Assembly: GCA_937908115.1 (NCBI GenBank)
Contig: CALEQZ010000061.1
Location: 28,073 to 92,072 of the forward strand
Reading direction: 5' to 3'
Source: an uncultured Alcaligenaceae bacterium
GTDB taxonomy: Bacteria > Pseudomonadota > Gammaproteobacteria > Burkholderiales > Burkholderiaceae_B
DNA length: 64,000 nt
Both the position numbers and the translations under genes were made by a program. This document shows positions 44,531 through 53,025 of this stretch, piece by piece. Position 1 is the stretch's first letter. The number at the start of each line of letters is the position of its first letter. The notes below the pieces were generated by a model, which saw only the letters and a program-made list of their open reading frames with translations, was not told the DNA's origin and ran no database searches.

Positions 44531-45316
44531 TCAGCTCAGGGCCTGCGTGTGACCGTCCACGGCCAGGGCCTGCCCGGACACGTTGGCGGCCGCATCGCTC
44601 GCGGCAAACACGGCCATGGCCGCGACATCCTCGGCGGTCACCATGCGGCCCAGCGAAGCCTGCTTCTCGTAGGCGTGCGTGACCTCTTCCACCGGTTTAC
44701 CCAGCGACTTGGCCTTGGCCGCGATCACCGCCCGGATACGCGGCCCGTCGACCGCACCCGGCAGGATCGCGTTGGCTCGGATGCCGTCCGGCCCCAACTC
44801 GATAGCAAGCGATTTGGTAAAGCCCACCACCGCCCATTTGGACGCCGAATACGGCGTGCGACCCGGAAAGCCCAGGTGGCCCGCCGCCGATGATAGATTG
44901 ATGATGCTCGGGCCGCGTCCTTTGCGCAGCCGCGGCACCGCCTCGCGCGTGCACAGGAACTGGCTGGTGATGTTGACCGCAAGCGTCCGGTCCCAGTCTG
45001 CCTTGGCGAGCGTCTCGACCGGACCGGTCGGCCCGGCGATGCCTGCGTTGTTGACCAGCACATCCAGGCCGCCCAGCTTGCGGTCCACCGCCTCGAACAA
45101 GGCCTTGACCTGCGCCTCGTCGGACACGTCGGTGCGCTCGGTGGCCACGCCGGGCAGTTCGGCCTGCGCTGCGGCCAGCGCCGCCTCGTCGATGTCGCAA
45201 ATCATCACCTGCGCGCCCGCCGCGCGAAATGCACGCGCGATCGCCAAACCGATGCCGCTTGCGCCGGCCGTCACCAAAGTCCGCTTGCCCGCCAGGGCCT
45301 TGTCGCTGAATGTCAT
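44531..45316 (-). CDS. SDR family oxidoreductase
   Basis: The 261-residue protein carries TAGASGIGLA, an acidic MICDIDEA after strand 2 (NAD), NNAGIAGPTGPV, the catalytic INLSSAAG and YSASKWAVVG, and ends GQALAVDGHTQALS. I use the ATG at 45316; the GTG at 45409 lies inside the upstream ABC gene. It begins the enzyme half of the operon, 14 bases after the fused ABC transporter gene and 14 before the hydroxyacyl-dehydrogenase-like gene. With that enzyme it could handle both configurations of a beta-hydroxy acid (inference). Confidence 0.85.
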   Translation of the reverse strand: MTFSDKALAGKRTLVTAGASGIGLAIARAFRAAGAQVMICDIDEAALAAAQAELPGVATERTDVSDEAQVKALFEAVDRKLGGLDVLVNNAGIAGPTGPVETLAKADWDRTLAVNITSQFLCTREAVPRLRKGRGPSIINLSSAAGHLGFPGRTPYSASKWAVVGFTKSLAIELGPDGIRANAILPGAVDGPRIRAVIAAKAKSLGKPVEEVTHAYEKQASLGRMVTAEDVAAMAVFAASDAAANVSGQALAVDGHTQALS

Positions 45317-45329
45317 TGCAGCTTCTCCT

Positions 45330-47849
45330 TCATACCCAGAGTTTTTCGCGGCGCAGCGCCAGGTCCCGCAACAGCGGCACCGCCGGCCCGTGATGGGAAA
45401 TGCGGCCACGGTCCAGCACCAGCGCCGTGTCGGACAAGGCCAGCGTCAGGTCCAGGTTGTGGTCCACGATCAAGATCGTGATCTTGCCCCGCAGCGCCAG
45501 GATGGCGTTGAAGACCTCTTCGGTCATGGCCGGCGACAGCCCTTCGAACGGCTCGTCGAGCAGCAGCACGCGCACGTGGCCGGCCAGCGCCCGCGCGATC
45601 GCCACCATTTGCTGCTCGCCGCCGGACAGCAGCTCGGCGTTGACGTCGTAGCGCTCGCGCAGCCGCGGGAAGATCTTGAAGAGGTCTTCGTCACTCCACG
45701 CGTTGGAGCCGGCACCCGCGCGGCGCAACCGACCCAGCATCAGGTTGTCGCGCACGGTCAGCCCAGGAAACAGCCGCCTGCCTTGCGGCACGAAGGCCAG
45801 TCCCAGGCGTGCCATGGCTTCGGGCACCGGCGAACGCACGCGCCGGCCGGCGACTTCGATTTCGCCGTCGCCCAGCCTGGCCAGCCCGATCAAACTCTTG
45901 AGTAGGGTGGATTTGCCCGCGCCGTTCCTGCCCAGCACCGCCATGACTTCACCCTCGCGCACGTCAAAGTCGATGCCCGACAGGATGTGGCTCTTGCCGT
46001 AATAGGCTTCCAGCCCGCGCACCTGCAGGGCGATGGCCTGCCCCGGGTTGCCGGGCGGCACGCGCGAGGCCAGCGCCTCGCTGCCCGAACCGATGTAGAT
46101 CTCGCGCACGCGCGGGTCTTCGCGCACGGCGTCGGGGCGGCCGGCCAACAGCACGCTGCCCTGGTTCATCACCGTGACGCGGTCGCTGATGGCGAACACC
46201 CGGTCGACGTCGTGCTCGACCAGCAGTACCCCAAGATGATCACCAATGTCGCGCACGAGCCGCCCGATGCGGTCGCGCTCGGCGGCAGCCAGGCCCGCGA
46301 GCGGCTCGTCCAGCAGCAGCAAGCGCGGCGCCGAACCCAGGGCCAGTCCCAGGTCGACCAGACGCTGGCCGCCGTAGGATAGGTCCTCGGCCAACGCGTG
46401 CTCCATGCCGCCGACGCCCAGGTAACGCGCCAGCTCTTCTGTCTGCGCCTGCACGTCGGCCAGCGTCTCGATCCGGCGCCAGGGCGAGAAACGACCCGGA
46501 TCGCGCGCCATCACCGACAGGCGCAGGTTTTCGTGCACGGTCAGGCCCTTGAACAGGTTGGTAATCTGGAAGGACCGCGCAATGCCGGCTGCGCAGATGC
46601 GCGCCGGGTTGCCCAGCGCCAACGGCGTGCCGGCATAGGCCACCGTGCCCGCGTCGGGCGCGAACATGCCCGAAAGCAAGTTGAATAGCGAAGTTTTGCC
46701 CGCGCCGTTCGGTCCGATCAGCGCATGCACGCCACGCGGGTCGATGTCGATGTCCACGCCCGACACGGCCGCGATGCCGCCGAAGCGCTTGGACACGCCG
46801 CGGCATTGCAGCGGCCCGCCGGATCCACCTCCCAGGAACGATGGCAGCGGCGCCGGCTGGGTCGGAACGACGCGCGCGCCCATGGCCGCCTTGCTTTCGG
46901 GCTCGGGAACGACCATGCGATAGACGCGCCGCCCGATGCCAGCCAGCCCTTCTGGCGTAAACAGCACGAAGGCGATGAACACCAGCCCGAAGTACAGCAG
47001 CCAGTCGGGCGTGAGCATGGACAGGTATTCGCGAAACAGCAGGTAGAACAGCGCCCCGTAGATCGGCCCGGCAAAGCTGCGCATGCCGCCGATCAGCACG
47101 ATGGCCAGCAACTCGCCGGAAAACACCACCGACAGGCTTTCCGCCGAGGCGATGCGGTGATTTAGCACCGACAGCCCGCCAGCCAGCCCGGTGACGATGG
47201 CCGACACGACGAAGGCCAGCAGCTTGTAGCGCCGCACCGGATAGCCGATGAAGGTTGCGCGCTGCTCGTTTTCGCGGATCGCCACCAGCACGTGGCCAAA
47301 GGGCGAGCCGGCCAGCCGCAGCAGCAACGCCGCCACACAAAAGCCGATCACCGCCACGAATGTGTAGAAGGCCAGCGAGTCGTCCAGCGACACGCCCAGC
47401 ACGCTGTTGCGCTCGACGCCGCCCAGGCCGTTTTCGCCGCCGGTCAGCGACGTCCAACGGTAGGCCACGGTAAAGCACAACGCGCTGAAGGCCAGCGTCA
47501 ACAGCGAGAAGTACACCCCGCGCCTGCGCAACACCAGCGCGCCGATGACCAGCGAGGCGACCGCCACGAACGCCAGCGCGAGCAACAAGGGGGGGATCAC
47601 GCCGTCCGGGAAAAAGCGCAGCTGGATGATGGCCACCGCGTACGCGCCCAGGCCGAACCAGGCGCCGTGGCCAAAGGACACCAGGCCAGTCTGGCCCAGC
47701 AGCACGTTCAGGCCTAGGCCGACCATGGCCAGCAGCACGCAGTCGCTAGCCGAGGTCAGTGTCAGGCCGCCGGCGCGCAACACGACTGGCAGCAGCACCA
47801 GGCCCGCGGCCAGGGCGATCAGGCTCTTGGCTTCGTTCTTGCTAGGCAT
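45330..47849 (-). CDS. Fused branched-chain-type ABC importer: permease LivM plus ATPases LivG and LivF
   Basis: One 839-residue chain holds three proteins usually encoded separately. Residues 1 to about 315 form a LivM permease (GLGLNVLLGQTGLVSFGHGAWFGLGAYA). About 348-595 is a LivG-like ATPase with Walker A GPNGAGKT, signature LSYGGQ and LLLLDEP. About 605-839 is a LivF-like ATPase with GRNGAGKST, LSGGEQQ and LLLDEPFEGL. Fusion of LivM to LivG is known, but adding LivF in the same chain is uncommon. LivH is encoded separately, five bases upstream. The importer probably carries an organic acid or amino-acid-like compound to the BKACE pathway. Confidence 0.9.
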   Translation of the reverse strand: MPSKNEAKSLIALAAGLVLLPVVLRAGGLTLTSASDCVLLAMVGLGLNVLLGQTGLVSFGHGAWFGLGAYAVAIIQLRFFPDGVIPPLLLALAFVAVASLVIGALVLRRRGVYFSLLTLAFSALCFTVAYRWTSLTGGENGLGGVERNSVLGVSLDDSLAFYTFVAVIGFCVAALLLRLAGSPFGHVLVAIRENEQRATFIGYPVRRYKLLAFVVSAIVTGLAGGLSVLNHRIASAESLSVVFSGELLAIVLIGGMRSFAGPIYGALFYLLFREYLSMLTPDWLLYFGLVFIAFVLFTPEGLAGIGRRVYRMVVPEPESKAAMGARVVPTQPAPLPSFLGGGSGGPLQCRGVSKRFGGIAAVSGVDIDIDPRGVHALIGPNGAGKTSLFNLLSGMFAPDAGTVAYAGTPLALGNPARICAAGIARSFQITNLFKGLTVHENLRLSVMARDPGRFSPWRRIETLADVQAQTEELARYLGVGGMEHALAEDLSYGGQRLVDLGLALGSAPRLLLLDEPLAGLAAAERDRIGRLVRDIGDHLGVLLVEHDVDRVFAISDRVTVMNQGSVLLAGRPDAVREDPRVREIYIGSGSEALASRVPPGNPGQAIALQVRGLEAYYGKSHILSGIDFDVREGEVMAVLGRNGAGKSTLLKSLIGLARLGDGEIEVAGRRVRSPVPEAMARLGLAFVPQGRRLFPGLTVRDNLMLGRLRRAGAGSNAWSDEDLFKIFPRLRERYDVNAELLSGGEQQMVAIARALAGHVRVLLLDEPFEGLSPAMTEEVFNAILALRGKITILIVDHNLDLTLALSDTALVLDRGRISHHGPAVPLLRDLALRREKLWV

Positions 47850-47853
47850 CGCG

Positions 47854-48735
47854 CTACTCCAGCCGCTGCATGCGCTCGCCCATCAGCCCGCGTGGCCGCA
47901 CCAGCAGGATGAGCAGCATGAGCAAATAGAGGGATGCCTCCGAGGCCGGCGGGAAGAAGTACGACGTCAGGCCCCGGATGACCCCGACCAGGACGGCCGC
48001 GACCACCACGCCCCAAAAGCTGCCCAGGCCGCCGATGACCACGACGACGAAGGCCGCGGTCAGGATCTCCTGGCCCATGGCCGGATGCACGCCGGTGATG
48101 GGTGCCATCAGCGCGCCGGCCAGTCCGGCCAGCCCGATGCCCAGCCCCGCGACCGCTGTCAGCACCGGCGCCAGCGATATGCCCAAGGCCCTGACCATGT
48201 CGGGGTCGTTGATGCCGGCGCGCACGACCTTGCCGAAGGGGGTGCGGTAGAGCAGCCACCACGTGCCGGCCAGTGCCGCCAGCGCCACGCTGAGCATGGC
48301 CAGGCGGTAGATTGGATACATGAAGTCGCCGGCAGCGACGATGCCTGTGGCGTAGGGCGGTATGGCGAACTGCACGGGCGATGCGCCGAACACCATGCGC
48401 AGCGCCTGCTCGATGACCATCGCCAGTCCAAAAGTGAACAACAGCCCCAGCACAGGATCGGCCTGGTAAAAGCGGCGCAGGAACAACCGCTCGACCAGCA
48501 TCCCCAGCAGCGCCACTGCCACGGGAGAAACGGCGAAGCCCGCGCCGTAGCCAGCCAGGCCAGTGATCCATACCATCAGGTAGGCGCCCAGCGCGTAGAA
48601 CGCGCCATGGGCCAGGTTGACGACGCCGCCGAGGCTGAAAATGATGGACAGCCCCAGCGCGATCAGCAGGTAATACAGACCGAGCAACAGGCCGTTGGCC
48701 ACCTGCTCCAGGACGAAAACGATCTCGATGCCCAA
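47854..48735 (-). CDS. ABC transporter permease LivH
   Basis: About 293 residues, with the LivH-typical GLLLGLYYLLIALGLSIIFSLGGVVNLAHGAFYALGAY and about eight hydrophobic segments. I place the start at TTG 48735, because GGAGGG lies five bases upstream and no ATG or GTG fits near the start of homology; the frame extends to 48792 in sequence with no domain. It partners the fused LivM-LivG-LivF chain. Confidence 0.85.
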   Translation of the reverse strand: MGIEIVFVLEQVANGLLLGLYYLLIALGLSIIFSLGGVVNLAHGAFYALGAYLMVWITGLAGYGAGFAVSPVAVALLGMLVERLFLRRFYQADPVLGLLFTFGLAMVIEQALRMVFGASPVQFAIPPYATGIVAAGDFMYPIYRLAMLSVALAALAGTWWLLYRTPFGKVVRAGINDPDMVRALGISLAPVLTAVAGLGIGLAGLAGALMAPITGVHPAMGQEILTAAFVVVVIGGLGSFWGVVVAAVLVGVIRGLTSYFFPPASEASLYLLMLLILLVRPRGLMGERMQRLE

Positions 48736-48835
48736 AATTGCCCTCCGGGAATCGGGCGGCCTGGGCCGGCCGCGCCGGTTCTGTCGGCCCAAGGTGCGCG
48801 GCCTGCCGCCCCGGCGGCCGGCAGGCCGGCTTCGG

Positions 48836-50083
48836 TCATGCGAACGTGCAGGCGTTTTCCTGCTGCGTGGGCAGCAGCACTTCCATGTCCTCGTCCTTGC
48901 CAGGGACCGGATCGCTCGTGACCATCACGTCCCACTTGTCCGCCGACGGATCGGGATTGGGGGTGACGGTGTACATCTCGAACACCAGCTGGTGGTCCCA
49001 GGGCCGGAAGTAACCTTCGCGCCCGCGCAGCACGTCGAACTTGACGCCGCTCTCCAGGTAGGCGATGAGCTTGTCGGTCTCTTCGCCTGCCTCCTTCATG
49101 GCCTGTGCCAGGATCTTGATGGCCAGGTAGTCGCCGACGGCCTGGTTATCGGGCGGACGGCCGAAGCGCTTAGTGAATTCTGCGGTGAATTTCTGCGCCG
49201 AATCGGACTGGATCTGGTGCGTCCAGACGATGGGCCAGGTACCGGAAAACCCCTGCTTGCCTGCGCCCCAGATGCTTACCGCGTTCAGGTCTGCCCCCGC
49301 CAGCGGGATGGGCAGCTTGAACTCGTTGTATTGCTTCATGAAGTTGGTCGTCTGGTTGCCGGCCAGGTTGCTCATCACCAGGTCAGGCTTTTCCTGGCGG
49401 ATCTTCAGGATCAGCGAGCTGAACTCGGTGGCGTCGGTGGGCACCAGGTCGTTGGAGACGAAGACCGCGCCGTTCTGCTCCATGAAGGCGCTGGTCTGCT
49501 TGAACAGGTCGTGGCCGAAGGCGTAGTCGGCGGTAAACGCCATCCAGCGCTTGCCCTTGACCATGCCTTCGCGCAGCAGCGACCGGCCAACGGTGCGCAC
49601 GTACATCGTGTTGTTGGCTTCCAGGTGAAACATCGTGCGGCTGCAATTCTTGCCACGCAGTTCGTCCGAGTTGCACCCGGTCTGCAAGAACAGCTTGTTG
49701 GCGCGCGCGGCCACCTGGGCGATCGCCAGTCCCGAGGCCGAGCTGATCTCGCCGACCAGCGCGAACACGCCGTCGCGCTCGACCATGCGCTGCGCCTTGG
49801 TCGAAGCCGTTTGCGGATTGACACTGTCTTCGGCCAGCAGCTCGAACGGCCGGCCGTTGACCCCGCCGGCGGCGTTGACCTCGTCGACCGCCAGCGTCGC
49901 GCCCATGACGGCGTATTCGCCCATGGGGCCGAGGAATCCGGTGCGGGGCGTCAGGTGCCCGATGCGATAGGGCTTGCCAGACTGCGCGCGCACCAGGCCC
50001 GGCATGGCCAGGCCGGCAGCCGCGGCGGGCGCGCCGAGCATCAACCGTCGGCGCAAGGGAAAGCGAGGGAATCCCTGGTTCAC
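48836..50083 (-). CDS. ABC transporter substrate-binding protein (LivK type)
   Basis: The 415-residue protein has a signal peptide with twin arginines (RRRLMLGAPAAAAGLAMPGLVRAQ, residues 11-34) and a two-lobed periplasmic-binding fold of the LivJ/LivK family: IGHLTPRTGFLGPMGEYAVMG, LVGEISSASGLAIAQVAARA (ligand loop) and DYAFGHDLFKQ. These bind branched-chain amino acids, amides or aromatic/organic acids. The start is GTG 50083 with GGAGGAG upstream. First gene of the operon to 41741, divergent from the GntR at 50220. Confidence 0.9.
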   Translation of the reverse strand: MNQGFPRFPLRRRLMLGAPAAAAGLAMPGLVRAQSGKPYRIGHLTPRTGFLGPMGEYAVMGATLAVDEVNAAGGVNGRPFELLAEDSVNPQTASTKAQRMVERDGVFALVGEISSASGLAIAQVAARANKLFLQTGCNSDELRGKNCSRTMFHLEANNTMYVRTVGRSLLREGMVKGKRWMAFTADYAFGHDLFKQTSAFMEQNGAVFVSNDLVPTDATEFSSLILKIRQEKPDLVMSNLAGNQTTNFMKQYNEFKLPIPLAGADLNAVSIWGAGKQGFSGTWPIVWTHQIQSDSAQKFTAEFTKRFGRPPDNQAVGDYLAIKILAQAMKEAGEETDKLIAYLESGVKFDVLRGREGYFRPWDHQLVFEMYTVTPNPDPSADKWDVMVTSDPVPGKDEDMEVLLPTQQENACTFA

Positions 50084-50159
50084 GTTGATCTCCTCCGATG
50101 ATGTCGGGCGCTGTTATGTGCGCGCGCGGCCGCGCCCGGCTCGTCATGCGCGCAAATCA

Positions 50160-50165
50160 AGTATA
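50160..50165 (-). promoter_or_regulatory. -10 element candidate of the liv-BKACE operon
   Basis: Read on the minus strand this is TATACT, about 75 bases upstream of the livK GTG. A -35 box at 17 bases distance would fall at about 50183-50188, at the edge of the palindrome 50168-50185. Repressor binding there would block RNA polymerase. Candidate only. Confidence 0.4.
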
Positions 50166-50167
50166 TC

Positions 50168-50185
50168 TATCTGTGATCACAGATA
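50168..50185. promoter_or_regulatory. Perfect 18-base palindrome, GntR-type operator
   Basis: TATCTGTGATCACAGATA is fully symmetric about 50176/50177. It occupies the middle of the 136-base gap between the livK operon and the divergent GntR gene, overlapping predicted promoter elements of both. A second, smaller palindrome ATATCGATAT starts at 50183. It resembles a CRP core (TGTGA/TCACA) but has no 6-base spacer, so a GntR dimer is more likely. Confidence 0.7.
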
Positions 50186-50205
50186 TCGATATAGGAGATA
50201 CCCTA

Positions 50206-50211
50206 TATAAT
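50206..50211 (+). promoter_or_regulatory. -10 box of gntR, leaderless-type position
   Basis: TATAAT ends nine bases before the gntR ATG at 50220. Transcription starting 6-9 bases after this box would begin at or within one or two bases of the ATG. No ribosome binding site precedes the ATG (TCGCTCGCC), consistent with a leaderless mRNA. Confidence 0.5.
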
Positions 50212-50219
50212 CGCTCGCC

Positions 50220-50945
50220 ATGCCGCTGCCCGAGTACGTCACCCCCCTGCCCAAGCGCCAGACGCTGGGCGCCGATGTCTACGACCGGATCCGCGAGCTG
50301 CTCATCAGCGGCCGCATGATGCCGGGCGAACAGATTTCGCTGCGCACGACGGCGCAGGCCCTGGGCGTCAGCGTCATGCCCGTACGCGAGGCGGTCTACC
50401 AGCTGGTTGCCGAACACGCGCTCGAGGTCGCGCCCAACCGCACCATACGGGTGCCGCGCATCACGGTCAGCCAATTCCGCGAAATCACCGCCATCCGCAT
50501 CCATATCGAAGGACTGGCCGTGCAGCGCGCCGCGCGCGCGGCCACGCCATCGCTCATCGCCCAGCTGCGTGCCACCAACGGCGCGCTATCGGACGAGATG
50601 GCCTCGCCGGGTCCAGACGCCTCGCGCCTGATCACGCTGAACAAGGATTTGCACTTCTCGGTTTACCGGGCCGCGGGCATGCCCATCCTGCTGCGCATGA
50701 TCGAAAGCCTGTGGCTGCGCATCGGCCCCATCCTGAACTATGACCTGCGTTCGGGATCGCAGCGCGTGCAGCAGCGGGTGGCGGTGACCCACCACGACAG
50801 GCTCATCGACGCGCTGGAATGCGGCGACGGCAATGGCGCGCAAGCCGCGCTGCAGGGGGACATCGAAAGCGCCGCGGAATTCATCGTCAGCGCAGGCGTG
50901 CTGCTGGCCGCAGACGACAATGAAACACCCGCCCCTTCCGCATAG
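50220..50945 (+). CDS. GntR-family (FCD) transcriptional regulator
   Basis: The 241-residue protein has the winged helix DVYDRIRELLISGRMMPGEQISLRTTAQALGVSVMPVREAV (across residues 20-60), followed by an FCD domain with ITAIRIHIEGLAVQRAARAA and NKDLHFSVYRAAGMPIL. It diverges from the livK-to-SDR operon; the palindrome at 50168-50185 between them is the obvious binding site. Probably represses the BKACE-type operon until the imported compound or an acyl-CoA binds. Confidence 0.92.
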   Translation: MPLPEYVTPLPKRQTLGADVYDRIRELLISGRMMPGEQISLRTTAQALGVSVMPVREAVYQLVAEHALEVAPNRTIRVPRITVSQFREITAIRIHIEGLAVQRAARAATPSLIAQLRATNGALSDEMASPGPDASRLITLNKDLHFSVYRAAGMPILLRMIESLWLRIGPILNYDLRSGSQRVQQRVAVTHHDRLIDALECGDGNGAQAALQGDIESAAEFIVSAGVLLAADDNETPAPSA

Positions 50946-51023
50946 GCACCCATCGCACAAGCACCGACCGGCTGTCGCACGCGCGTGCCGCGGCTGCGGC
51001 AACCCGCGCAACACCCCGACACG

Positions 51024-51947
51024 CTAGGCCTGCTGCTGCGCGGCCTTGCCGCGGACCTCGACGCCGGCCTGCTCTTCGACCAGGCGGATGATCTCGGTCA
51101 GGTCGGCCTGCTCGCCGAAACGGGCCAGCGCGTCGTTGAGCAGGTTGCGCACCGCATCGCCGACGCGCAGGTCCACGCCCAGGCGTTCGCTGGCCTCCAG
51201 GCATAGCCGGATGTCCTTGGCCGACAGGCCGAGCGCAAACCCGAAGCCGAAGGTACGCGACAGCACGTATTTGGGAATCTTGTCTTCCGAAGCATTGCTG
51301 CGGCCCGAACCAGCGTTGATGATCTCGACCATCACGTCCGGGTCCAGTCCTGCCTTGACCCCCATGACCAGCGTCTCGGACGTGATCGACAGCGCGGTCA
51401 CCGAAATCAGGTTGTTGATGACCTTCATGGTCTGGCCCATGCCGGGGCGCGGGCCGACGTAGAAGATGCGTCCGAGCACTTGCAGCGCCGGCTGGACCTG
51501 CTCGAAGCTGGCTTGGCTTGCTGCGGCCATCAATGCCAGCGAGCCCCGCGTGGCGCCGGCCACGCCGCCGCTGACCGGGCAGTCGACCGTGTCGATGGAT
51601 TTGGCCGCCAGGCCTTGGGCAAGCTGCTCAGCGGCTTGCGGACCGGTCGTCGACAGGTCCACCACGATGCGCACCGCCGAGCCGTGGATCAACCCCTGGT
51701 CGCCCAATGCGACGGCCGTCACGACTGCCGGCGTCGGCAGCGACATCAGCACGATAGGTGCCGCATCGGCCACTGCCTTGGGCGAATCGACGCGCTGCGC
51801 ACCCTGCGCGGCGAGTTCGGCCACCGCGGCTTCATTCGTGTCGAACACCGTCAGCCTGTAGCCCGCCTCGAGCAGGCGTTGCGCCATGGGTTTTCCCATG
51901 CGGCCGACGCCCACGAAGCCCAAATGCTTGCCGTTGCCTGATGTCAT
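51024..51947 (-). CDS. 3-hydroxyisobutyrate/2-hydroxy-3-oxopropionate dehydrogenase family protein
   Basis: The 307-residue beta-hydroxyacid dehydrogenase has LGFVGVGRMGKPMAQRLLEAGY (NAD motif), the substrate motif DCPVSGGVAGATRGSLALM (about 122-140), and the catalytic Lys in GMGQTMKVINNLIS (about residue 175). Substrates include 3-hydroxyisobutyrate and tartronate semialdehyde. It is convergent with the GntR gene and sits downstream of the MBL gene on the same strand, 52 bases away, so it may join that transcription unit. An alternative start is not evident. Confidence 0.88.
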   Translation of the reverse strand: MTSGNGKHLGFVGVGRMGKPMAQRLLEAGYRLTVFDTNEAAVAELAAQGAQRVDSPKAVADAAPIVLMSLPTPAVVTAVALGDQGLIHGSAVRIVVDLSTTGPQAAEQLAQGLAAKSIDTVDCPVSGGVAGATRGSLALMAAASQASFEQVQPALQVLGRIFYVGPRPGMGQTMKVINNLISVTALSITSETLVMGVKAGLDPDVMVEIINAGSGRSNASEDKIPKYVLSRTFGFGFALGLSAKDIRLCLEASERLGVDLRVGDAVRNLLNDALARFGEQADLTEIIRLVEEQAGVEVRGKAAQQQA

Positions 51948-51999
51948 GGCTGTTTCCTTGAGGGGCGATAGCCTGAAAAAAACGCCGCGCGCGTGCCGC

Positions 52000-52842
52000 T
52001 CATGCCGCGGGCATGGGCGCGGGCGCGACGTCCAGCCGCACGACCTTGCCCTGCAGTGGCGGCGAGGCTGCGGGGTAGCGCGTCATCACCAACGGGTCAT
52101 GGCCGGGAACGACATGATCGTCGGAATCGGCCAGCGCCCGCACCGTGCGGTGCCCTTCGAGCATGTCCGCCACGTTGTAGACCGCGGGAAACGGAATGCC
52201 GCGCGCGATGTTGCCATACAGATGCGTGGCATCCGAGGCCAGCACCACCCAGCCGCGCCGGGTGAACACGCGCACAGCCTGCAGCCCTGCGGTGTGCCCG
52301 CCGATGCGGTGCAGCGACAGCCCCGGCGCAAGCTGCGCCGCGCCGTCGTGAAAGCACACCCGGCCGGCATAGACCTTGCGCACGAAATTGACCACGTCCT
52401 CGACGTCGTAGGGGTGGCGCAGCGCCGCATGGCACATGCACCGCCCGGTGGCATAGGCCGGCTCGGCATCCTGGATATGGAACGTCGCCGACGGAAAATC
52501 GTTCAGCGTCCCCGCATGGTCGTAGTGCAAGTGGGTAATGATGACGTCGCGCACCTTGGCAGCATCGATCCCCAACAGCGCCAGCCCTTCGGCCGGGCGC
52601 ATCAACAGGGTCCGGCCACGCTGGCGGGCCGATTCTTCGGCAAAGCCCGTGTCGATGACGAATACCTCGTCGCCGCGGCGGGCCACCCACACGAAGTAAT
52701 CCAGGTTGGAATCGGCGTCGTGGAAATCGACCGGGCCGAGGTAATTGTCCGCTGCACGGCGGCCATCGTGGTAGGCATAGCGCAGCGCATAGACTTCGAA
52801 TGGTTCGACCTCGTGGGCTTCGGCCCGGACTGCCTCGCTCAT
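52000..52842 (-). CDS. Metallo-beta-lactamase-fold hydrolase, N-acyl-homoserine lactonase-like
   Basis: The 280-residue protein has the binuclear zinc motif HLHYDHAG (first His at about residue 104) and later His ligands around RIGGHTAGLQ and VVPGHDPLV, arranged as in the AttM/AiiA lactonase clade. The long N-terminal EVYALRYAYHDGRRAADNYL segment is usual for that group. It could open a lactone produced in the pathway of the adjacent TRAP-transported acid; a quorum-quenching role is only a family-level possibility. Controlled probably through the ATACAAT dyad at 52875. Confidence 0.85.
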   Translation of the reverse strand: MSEAVRAEAHEVEPFEVYALRYAYHDGRRAADNYLGPVDFHDADSNLDYFVWVARRGDEVFVIDTGFAEESARQRGRTLLMRPAEGLALLGIDAAKVRDVIITHLHYDHAGTLNDFPSATFHIQDAEPAYATGRCMCHAALRHPYDVEDVVNFVRKVYAGRVCFHDGAAQLAPGLSLHRIGGHTAGLQAVRVFTRRGWVVLASDATHLYGNIARGIPFPAVYNVADMLEGHRTVRALADSDDHVVPGHDPLVMTRYPAASPPLQGKVVRLDVAPAPMPAA

Positions 52843-52874
52843 GTGTTGTCCCTCACTTGCCTTCGGCAGGCTTC

Positions 52875-52893
52875 AATACAATACGATTGTATT
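52875..52893. promoter_or_regulatory. GntR-type dyad upstream of the MBL gene
   Basis: AATACAATACGATTGTATT is a perfect inverted repeat with 8-base arms and a 3-base centre. It lies 32 bases upstream of the MBL ATG. The ATACAAT half is shared with the sites at 54200 and 57315, flanking the TRAP genes and the GntR/PrpD pair, so the same regulator probably binds all three. Confidence 0.65.
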
Positions 52894-52920
52894 ATAGGTT
52901 GACGGAACGGAGCAGGCGGC

Positions 52921-52963
52921 GGCCAATGGACGGATGCGCGATCCACGCGTTAGTCCATTGGCC
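52921..52963. repeat. Long inverted repeat, possible hairpin
   Basis: GGCCAATGGAC (52921-52931) and GTCCATTGGCC (52953-52963) form an 11-base perfect stem with a 21-base loop in the leader region between the dctP and MBL genes. No T-run follows on either side, so a terminator is less likely than a protein-binding or mRNA-protecting structure. Confidence 0.55.
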
Positions 52964-53000
52964 ATCGACACCGTCGTGGCCGGCGGCAGGACCTGGCTCG

Positions 53001-53025
53001 ATCGGCCGGGCCAGGCCCGGCCGAT
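53001..53025 (-). terminator. Strong GC hairpin just after the dctP stop codon
   Basis: ATCGGCCGGGCC and GGCCCGGCCGAT pair around a single A, giving 11-12 base pairs with a minimal loop. It starts at the last base of the dctP stop codon on the minus strand. No U-run follows, so it may act as a Rho-dependent 3' end stabiliser or a processing barrier rather than as a full intrinsic terminator. It would lower read-through from dctP into the MBL gene. Confidence 0.55.

Noticed and set aside
50168..50185. CRP binding site (TGTGA/TCACA)
   Set aside because: The two halves are directly joined with no 6-base spacer, so it does not fit a CRP site; a GntR operator fits better.
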